26,033 nucleotides of DNA, taken from assembly GCF_001039355.2 (NCBI RefSeq), contig NW_019775959.1, positions 65,345-91,377 of the forward strand, in the 5' to 3' direction. The notes beneath the pieces are model-generated. The model worked only from the letters and a program-made list of their open reading frames with translations, was not told where the DNA came from and made no database searches. Positions 19,154-26,033 of the stretch are shown here, piece by piece (the first letter of the stretch is position 1; every line of letters begins with the position of its first letter). Made by a program: the position numbers and the translations under genes. This DNA is from Lingula anatina. Taxonomy: Eukaryota > Brachiopoda > Lingulata > Lingulida > Lingulidae.

Positions 19154-19552
19154 AGGAGTTCAATTGTAATTTTCCCCCTCATCAAACAAATACCTAATGC
19201 ATTTTTCCTTTCGCAGCAAACAAAATGGGTGCGAAAAAATAGGTTCAGTCGCGCTTGTTAACCATTTTATAAATTTGGTTAAATTAGTGTTTGAGATAAC
19301 CGCAAACCATAGAACTCTACTTCTATGCGCAAACGAACAAATGAATACATTTATCATGATAAGTAGGCCTATGTTGTATATGTAGGCCCTATATATATGA
19401 CAGAGATTAAGCTTAATGGGCTAGTATATTTACGGTATTAAAAGTCAAACTGCCATCCAAGTACGTAGGCTACATGTACATGTAGAACGCTTGTAGTGTG
19501 AATTCAACAGCCGAAACTAAAGTATTGGCTTTCAGCGGACTCTGCATGTACT
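18780..19552. other. Intergenic region between the MMP and CCDC83 genes
   Basis: No coding sequence is recognised. It holds an imperfect hairpin TAGGGCCTACA/TTGTAGGCCTA at 19094-19115, an A31 run at 19122-19152, and several TAGGCCTA and TACATGTA words (19364, 19471, 19477). Confidence 0.6.
19122..19152. repeat. Poly(A) tract
   Basis: An uninterrupted run of about 31 A, shortly after a hairpin of TAGGCCTA type. It might be a retroposon tail, but no body or target duplication is visible. Confidence 0.85.
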
Positions 19553-19566
19553 GTTGTCAAAACAAC
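19553..19566 (+). promoter_or_regulatory. X-box (RFX-type) motif at the CCDC83 5' end
   Basis: GTTGTCAAAACAAC fits every position of the relaxed ciliary X-box consensus RYYNYYWWRRNRAC, as an imperfect palindrome of two half sites. It sits beside the non-coding first exon of a gene whose orthologues are linked to testis and cilia-type coiled-coil proteins. Function is inferred from motif and position. Confidence 0.45.
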
Positions 19567-19680
19567 AATGGCGGACGAAGTGTAAAGGTAAATCACCATA
19601 AAAGAATAATTTCAAATTTAAAATGCATTCTTTCTGCTGCTGTTAAAACACACTGACACACACACACACACACTCACTCA

Positions 19681-19722
<42 letters not shown>

Positions 19723-19753
19723 ATTAATTTTTTCTGGTACTTTATAAACTGGC

Positions 19754-19784
<31 letters not shown>

Positions 19785-22700
19785 CTCTATCGGTTGTTAT
19801 TCCAAGGACTAGTATAAACTGATAGACATGAATTTATATTGCCAGGACTCAACTTTAAAATAAGGTGTGTGTATGTCATCTGTGTTTGTATCCAGCTACA
19901 TGGTAAATGTAACCGATTTTTGGTCTTAATATACGCAGTGTACTCCTCAAATGAGTTCTAATTTATACTGGTTGTGGCATGAGAAAGATTTGCATACTGA
20001 GAAATGTATATGGTATCAGTACCAATTTATTTTAATCTGTCTTGGTGAATGCAACACATATAGTGTACCCAATGCATGCTGAAAACTAAAGCTGTTCTTC
20101 TGTTTCAGAAATTAAATAGTTTGAGCTTTTTAAACTCACCACCATGGGCAAAAAAGGGAAAAAGGGAAAGAAAAGTGGAGGAGGAGGCAAGAAAAAGAAA
20201 GAAAAGGAACCTCAGGTTACATACAAAGAGGCTATCCTTGCTTACCAGTGAGTAGATGAATGCATTGATTTGTATATCATTATGTTATATCTTGTACATC
20301 GAGTAGGCACTTTCTGATAGGCATAAAATATCTGGTATTTAACACCATCACATACTTAATGTAATAGCCTGTGCAGTGCATTTGTCAATTTCCATGTCTT
20401 AGATTTAAAATGTCCTTGTTCTTCATGTGGTAATGTTCTTTTCAGAATAAGTATAAAAGAAAAACAAATGGAGGACTACATGTATGAGCTGAGGGGGCTT
20501 GAAGAGAAGAAATCAAGACATGAGGATAGGGTGTGTAAATTTGAAAATTAAATCAAAAGTAATATGTGTTTTACTGATACTACAAACAACATTTGAAGTC
20601 ACAGTTTTATATGTTGTCAGGGGTTTGAGAAAATTGTGAAATCCTGCTTAAGAATCTTTGTCATAATTTGTCATTTCAGAATGACAGACTTAAAGGTGAA
20701 CAGGCACTTTGTATTAAGAACCTGCTGAGAGAAGCTAAAGAATTTGAGAAACAAGTAGAAAACCAAGAATACACCAACAAGGAGCAAGTTGTTGCTGTAA
20801 TGATGGAAAAATGGCAGACACAAAAGGAAGAGGAGAAAAAATTAGAAGGTATGAAAATATGTAAAACGACATAGCTGTAACAGGAGGATAAAGAAAGTCA
20901 CTTTATTTCAAATTGTAATTTTAGCATAAATCACCCTCAATAAATCAAGTTTTTCTTAGCACTTGGTTCTGGCATATAAAATTGAATGGTTTTTTAAATA
21001 TCCAAGTGATATTCAGTATGTAATATCCATAGTAATTATAATAATAAGGATAATAATAAAATAAATTTAAAAAGTTCCTTCTTTCTTTGAATCTTGTACT
21101 GTATCAAACAGAGAACAAATATACATGTATTTCATTTCAATTTTTATACAGATATCAGAGAGGAAATTAAACGTAAAGATAGTGAGATTGTTGAAGTACA
21201 GAAGGATGTTGCCTATTGGCTAAGTTACAAAGACAAAGGTCACAAGACAGATGAAACAAAAATTATTCTCCTTGAACAAGAATTAAAAGACATGGAGGTC
21301 ACAATTACAGAGATGTCTGGTAAGTTTTTTTAAATACTGTTCTTTGCAAAAAAAAAGTTGCATCAGGAATATCACATATTGATGAGACTTGAGAAAACAA
21401 TAAATTAGACTTTTTTGTATTTCATTTTTAAAATTTGTGAAAATCATTCATTTGATTCAGGAACTTTCAGAATGATTTGCTGTTTCGAGGGCTCTTTTAA
21501 TTACAGACAATTTTATTTTTACATGCTTACAGGTACTTTTTCTATTTTTGTACAAAGGTAAATGAATACATTATTTATTGACACCGGCATAAATATAAAC
21601 ACCACCCAAATAAAGGATGATGCAAATTCTTTAATTTTCTTACCTTTTCAGCTCACTTAGAAAGAACCCTTATTACTGCCAAAAATGAGATTCAACAGTA
21701 TACAGAAGAAACTCTTGCCCATACCAAGTCAAATGCATCAGAAGTAATTGGAAATATTTTTTAAAGTATCTTTTAAACAAAGTTATTAAGTATAGCTATG
21801 TTATTTGGTGGTATCTGTTGTGAAGTTCTAATAAGACAAAAGTTTGGCTTAATATGAAACTTGACAAGTTTTGTTTTTGTTGTTAATTTGTCATCCATGA
21901 TTTGAAATTCATAACAATATATTTTTTCATTCAAAAACAATTTACAAAATTTTCTTTTTTTCTAAGTTAATGCAATTCAAACTTTTATGTTTAAAGTTTT
22001 CACCTCATTTATTTTGTTTGCTGCAGCAAGCTATTGCTAAGATGGATAAGAATAGTAGGCAGGAGGTGCTGGACAACAACTGGCTCAAGAGAGAGGTGAG
22101 AAAATATGAGATTTATTTGTTGCTGATATACATTTATATGTTCAAGAGGCAAATGCACAACTATTGTTAATTATTTGATATCCATGAAGAATATAGTTTT
22201 AAAAGTTTGATTGTTAAACTTTTAAGAAACATGATTTGAGTCTTCCAGTATTTTCAAAGTAATGCAGCTGAAATATTCCAGGTGGACATTCATGATGAAG
22301 AGGCAGGAGTGTTGAGAGAAGCTGTAGAAAAACTAGAAAAAGAAAACCTTGAAATAATGAGTGAGCTGTTTGAGTGTAGAACTGATGACCTTAAGATTTC
22401 TAGGTAATCTAGAACTAGCTATCATTTGTAATTTTGTATTTTTTCTGGAACTTACATTTTTTTTATTCTATTTTTATTCTATTTTTTTCTAAATAATAAA
22501 GTAACTGATGTATATATTTTGTAGGACATGTTAAGTATCATGTAAAACTTGCACATGTACTAAACCTTAATTAACTTACACCTTTTTTTATTACAAATTC
22601 ATGCTGCTGAAAATGTACAATAAATGTACAGTGTATTTCAATTCCAGGCAGTTTTACCTTACCCAGTTTCAAGACAATGAGAATTTAGATGATGGAATCT

Positions 22701-23816
22701 TGGAGATGGATCTCAATGTACTTGCCATTGAGGACAGTGGTGAGTTGATGGGCAGCATAGCTATTGATTGTTTTAGATATTTAGGAAAGATATCACCTTG
22801 GAATGTCTGCGTATATAATTTTAGAGTTTCCAGTAAATTAACAACTTGAAAAACTGTGTAAATTTTACTATATGTCTATCCTATGTGTACATCATATACT
22901 AATAAAGCAAAGATAAGATAAAGCAATGAGGTTATATTGATAATTATATCTTTGTTTTTGATTATGAAAATATGGGAATTTATTTTCCTTCATAACTATA
23001 TTTTCAATCTAAAGCTGCAAGGCCAAAAAGTGCTGTGTATAAATCTGTGCAAGATAAGGTGCTGTCCATCATGTCTCGGGAAGAGTTGGCTGAGGAAGAC
23101 TCAGATGAAGGTTTGTTCACCTGACTTTTATCATATTAGAACAGCAGTGCATGTTTGGGCATGTTTAAGGGAGGACATACCATTCCTTTGAAGACTCTAA
23201 TATTGAAAACTACTGGAATATTTGCATGTTAATTGATGTTACCTTCAAATTCATTTCCAGATTTAGAAAGTTATGATGGAGAGGGAGATGGATCAGAGGG
23301 GGATCCATTTGAAACTCCTTTTGATTATGATGATGCAAGATTTGATGGAGATGATGTAAGTATAAAAAAAAAGGAAATTGAACCTGTTGTAAATATGCAT
23401 AAATAGCAAGTGTAATAAGGGATTACCTTATAATGGGACATTCATTTTTTAAGTTCATGATTTCCTTGTCCTGCACAGGTACTTTTAATTTATGATAAAT
23501 TTATCCATGAATAACATGTTTTACCACAAATTGAGTTATAGGAATATCTTACACCATCAGTACACACTGTGAAAAACAGTTGATTGGAAAATTTTGAAAA
23601 GTTCTGTATCTTTTTTTCCAGGAATTTCTTCAACTTGGTCCACTGGAGTTGAAGATGTTGACACTGAAAGGGGATAAGATGCCAATACATGGGCGTGGAA
23701 ATTTGTCAACAGAGGAGCTTGAGGCTAAAAACTTCAACCCTGACATTTGGCCCATGACCACTCCTATGTTGAAGGAGGTTATCAAAGATAAAGAGCTTGC
23801 AAAAGTGGAAGTATGA
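19553..23816 (+). CDS. CCDC83: CCDC83 orthologue, coiled-coil protein, one non-coding and eleven coding exons
   Basis: Coding exons are 20144-20247 (exon from 20109), 20446-20530, 20680-20848, 21152-21319, 21652-21743, 22027-22095, 22282-22403, 22648-22739, 23015-23110, 23261-23355 and 23622-23816. They total 1287 bases, or 428 residues, close to human CCDC83. A non-coding exon ends at 19587. Start ATG 20144 has a good context (ACCACCATGG). The N-terminus is Lys/Gly-rich (MGKKGKKGKKSGGGGKKKK). Residues about 25-275 are mostly helical coiled coil with signature pieces AYQISIKEKQMEDYMYEL, RNDRLKGEQ, DNNWLKREVDIHDEE, CRTDDLKISRQFYLTQF. An acidic stretch (about 333-364) and the terminal block LQLGPLELKMLTLKGDKMPIH follow; human CCDC83 has matching AL.DYQ.QIKE, NDWLKKEV.IH, CR..DLKI.R..YLTQ and NLGPLGVKLM....KKMPIH segments. 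The molecular role is poorly known; a ciliary or sperm role is inference. Confidence 0.92.
19568..19587 (+). other. CCDC83: CCDC83 non-coding first exon with tiny uORF
   Basis: ATGGCGGACGAAGTGTAA (19568-19585) encodes MADEV then stop, immediately before the donor AAG|GTAAAT (19588). The AACAATGGCGG context resembles a YY1-type initiation element, which often lies just at the start of transcription. The exact 5' end is not visible. Confidence 0.4.
19652..19782. repeat. (CA)n-(GA)n compound microsatellite in CCDC83 intron 1
   Basis: CA repeats with two CACTCA interruptions run to about 19698. GA repeats continue to about 19722, then unique sequence, then a second GA run (about 19753-19781). 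Confidence 0.95.
20109..20247 (+). CDS. CCDC83: CCDC83 exon with start codon
   Basis: The acceptor CTGTTTCAG ends at 20108 and the donor is GTGAGT at 20248. The first 35 bases are 5' UTR, with in-frame stops before the ATG at 20144. The codons give a very basic Lys/Gly tract, then EPQVTYKEAILAYQ, where the family similarity begins. Confidence 0.88.
20446..20848 (+). CDS. CCDC83: CCDC83 exons 3 and 4: first coiled coil
   Basis: Exons 20446-20530 (donor GTGTGT) and 20680-20848 (donor GTATGA) join in phase 0. They encode ISIKEKQMEDYMYELRGLEE, RNDRLKGEQALCIKNLLREA and MEKWQTQKEEEKKLE. Human CCDC83 has QIKE...E.FMF.IKTL, RNSRLKEEQ and MKEKWKFERDQEKNL in the same order. Confidence 0.9.
21152..22403 (+). 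CDS. CCDC83: CCDC83 exons 5-8: central coiled coil
   Basis: Exons 21152-21319, 21652-21743, 22027-22095 and 22282-22403 are all in frame. Key pieces are DVAYWLSYKDKGHKTDETKI, MSAHLERTLITAKNEIQQYT, EVLDNNWLKREVDIHDEEAG and SELFECRTDDLKIS. The WLK.EV.IH and CR..DLKI motifs are the best anchors to CCDC83. Confidence 0.9.
22648..23355 (+). CDS. CCDC83: CCDC83 exons 9-11: end of coiled coil and acidic region
   Basis: Exons 22648-22739, 23015-23110 and 23261-23355. They encode RQFYLTQFQDNENLDDGILE, then SVQDKVLSIMSREELAEEDS, then an Asp/Glu/Gly-rich stretch (DLESYDGEGDGSEGDPFETP). The exon at 23015 has a weak acceptor (CAATCTAAAG) but keeps phase 1 on both sides. Confidence 0.82.
23622..23816 (+). 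CDS. CCDC83: CCDC83 last exon
   Basis: The acceptor TTTTTCCAG ends at 23621 and TGA is at 23814-23816. FLQLGPLELKMLTLKGDKMP and IH aligns with the NLGPLGVKLM..E.KKMPIH end block of human CCDC83, so a conserved C-terminal motif, not only coiled coil, supports orthology. Confidence 0.9.
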   Translation, partial: EFLQLGPLELKMLTLKGDKMPIHGRGNLSTEELEAKNFNPDIWPMTTPMLKEVIKDKELAKVEV

Positions 23817-24359
23817 CTGCCAAATTTATTGACCAACCTGCATATTTGTCTGTCATATCGGTCATTTCAGATTCAGCATTATGACCCTTTTTTTTAAATT
23901 TAAAGTAAACTTTGGAAAAAGACTCTATCCCTATATATTCCAAATGAAGAAATTGTACCAACTGCAAAATGCACCATCACTGTGATACATGTATTCTTTT
24001 AATTAGAGAAATTTGTGGTATAAAAGCTGTTCATGCATTCTGTGACTCTGTTCAGGTTTTGCAGCACTTTCCATGCTGCAGCTAAAAAAGCTTCCTATAA
24101 GTAGAAAGAAGAGACAGTTTACAAGAGTTGCAGAAGGATCACAGAAATATTAAAGATTTTTGTATGACATTAAAAGGAATTACTGTAGATGTAAACTGAC
24201 ACTCAGAATATGCCAAAAATATCATAACCACCCATGTGATAACATTATGCACTTTTTGCATCTAAAAATGGCATGCGTCACATCAGTATTTTTATCCATG
24301 TAAGCATTAAACAATTGGAACCAAATTCATTTTTTTAAAATAAATCAGAGTTTAACACT
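23817..24359. other. CCDC83 3' UTR and downstream
   Basis: No coding sequence is seen. Candidate poly(A) signals on the plus strand are ATTAAA at 24149-24154 and 24169-24174, and AATAAA at 24339-24344. Confidence 0.55.
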
Positions 24360-26008
24360 TTTATTGCTGCTATATTTACAAACAAGTTATACATACATGC
24401 ATATGTATCACATTAATTCCCTGATGCAATCAAGTAAGTTTAACTCTGACAAGTTATTTCCAATGACAATCTTCTTGAATAAGATTAAGTCATTACTTAC
24501 AAGACTTTAAGCAAGAAATGGTGCTACAGATATAAGACTCTGTAAACACCATTTCAATGAAATGCTGACTTCATATATATAACCCCTTCTCTTCATGCAA
24601 AACTTACTGGTACATACATGTATACAAGCAATCAAAATATGGTGACTTCATATTCCGTTGGAGAGAGAACTGAAAACAGATATCTGCTTTAGGCAGGAGC
24701 TACAGCATGCACTAAGAAAATATCAATAAAGCAAACCCAAAAGTGTTTTTAAAAATGCTCACAATAAATGCCATTTTCAAGCAAACTAGATTTAAAAAGA
24801 ATAGCTATATGACTACAGACCATGTTCGCAGGTGTGTTCACGTTAACTTAAATCAATGTGAACAAAAGCATCAATGGATTACGTAGGATTACGTAACCAT
24901 GTTTTTCTTGGCAAATCGATCATCCTGGCTTTTTTACCTACATCAGTGACCTCTGTGTATTTCAGGTCAAATTATGCCAATTGCAAGCATGACAATAAAG
25001 TCACCCACTACATCACAGCTAACATGCACAGCACCAATGGCCTGCAATGTATATATCAGGTGTAGCACATATATCCATTACCTGCCCTGATAATTGATTC
25101 TTCACTGCATGTGCTCACACTTCCACTGCCGATCTGTATTACACAGCATGACATTAAAATGCACTACCTGTTGCAAATCAAATAAATGCTAGCTACTAGG
25201 AACATTCTTCCCGAACTATTTTTCTTCAATTCAAGGTGAGTAACAGTTACAAACACTTACTGTCAGACTCATTTGAAAAGAAAAATATTTGAATAAACAA
25301 TGAAAACCTTGAATTGAACTTTGTTAAAAAAACAAAGGTGGCATGAGCAGCTCAAATGCAAATTATAAAGACAATGCTACGTAAAAGTTATATTCAGCTG
25401 TATCTTATATTATTACTTAATATAGTACTATGTTAATATATATCGATAGTAGACTAGGACGTCTGTTAGCATATGCAGTACAAATGCAGCTACTACCATG
25501 TCAAATTCCATAGGTGAAAGTTGAAAAAACTGAAAATCCTTAATAAGTAGCTTGCTCTAATCGCATTTAAACCATATCAGAAAAAAAAAAAAAATGAAGA
25601 CTAAAAATCCTGAAATCAGGGACATTCCTAAAAACTTTCACCATGGTCAAATCTCAACAACTGTGTACCAAGTTTCAACAGAATGTTGGCCTAAAAAATA
25701 AACAGATACATTAAAAAATAAATTGCTTCAGCTAATTAACAGCACCTTAAAGAATAGCCTTAATAATTTAACAGAGATGGGAATAATAACCCAAAACTGA
25801 TTTTACCCTAAAAAATAATGCTATAAAAATGCATGACAGGGATAGGGGTTTCATTAAAATGTTTTGCTAGCAAACTGCGCCTCTTTTCTTTCACAAATAT
25901 CTTTCTTTGCAATGGGCATATTCATATTTTACAATTATTCTTGGATGAAAACATACGTTCAACGTTCCACTATAATATACTTTTTTTCATGGATGTAAGT
26001 CTTACCAT
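24360..26008 (-). other. Probable 3' UTR/last part of a convergent minus-strand gene
   Basis: TTTATT at 24360-24365 is a minus-strand AATAAA, about 20 bases from the plus-strand signal of CCDC83. The following 1.6 kb is AT-rich with no long reading frame on either strand, as expected for a long 3' UTR read right to left. A candidate minus-strand exon end lies at the window edge. No product can be named. Confidence 0.35.
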
Positions 26009-26033
26009 TAGAGCTTTTACTTGATCTTCATAC
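26009..26033 (-). CDS. Possible exon end of a minus-strand gene at the window edge
   Basis: Read on the minus strand the last bases give YEDQVKALM followed by a strong donor GTAAGA. Only about 25 bases are available, so this is a weak call based on one good donor and one open frame. Confidence 0.2.

Noticed and set aside
1-26033. CRISPR arrays, operons, insertion sequences, integrated virus
   Set aside because: None seen; intron-split genes and animal families throughout. No reverse transcriptase, capsid or envelope-like sequence recognised.

Overview
This is animal genomic DNA with introns, and nothing in it looks bacterial. Introns are GT-AG and AT-rich. Microsatellites, MITE-like relics and two over-represented palindromic words (TAGGCCTA and TACATGTA) fill the non-coding parts. 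The gene set (group I metabotropic glutamate receptor, secreted matrix metalloproteinase, CCDC83) and the repeat character suggest a marine invertebrate, perhaps a hemichordate or echinoderm, or a spiralian. I cannot fix the phylum from the sequence.

Layout. (1) 1-5939, plus strand: the 3' part of a class C GPCR gene. It encodes the end of the glutamate-binding Venus flytrap domain, the nine-cysteine domain, the seven-helix domain in one exon, and a long cytoplasmic tail. It closely resembles vertebrate mGluR1/5. A possible alternative terminal exon at 2630 would give a very short tail. (2) 5940-9281: intergenic, with one transposon fragment and a plausible promoter just before the next gene. 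(3) 9282-18604, plus strand: a complete ten-exon MMP gene of 587 codons, with signal peptide, pro-domain with cysteine switch, zinc catalytic domain and four-bladed hemopexin domain. Its catalytic domain has lost three of the four structural-zinc ligands. Its introns hold a short inverted-repeat element with a 5-bp target duplication, a 132-bp tandem duplication, a decayed Tc1/mariner transposase end and a partial copy of one of the gene's own exons. (4) 18605-19552: intergenic. (5) 19553-23816, plus strand: a complete CCDC83 orthologue with one non-coding and eleven coding exons (428 codons). A perfect match to the relaxed ciliary X-box consensus lies at its 5' end. (6) 24360-26033: probably the 3' UTR and last exons of a convergent minus-strand gene, with little recognisable coding sequence.

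The three genes share no obvious pathway: one is a neuronal-type receptor, one an extracellular protease and one a probable ciliary or sperm coiled-coil protein. All splice junctions were called by eye from GT/AG sites, reading phase and family similarity. Every junction used keeps the frame, and the MMP and CCDC83 exon lengths sum to exact multiples of three.
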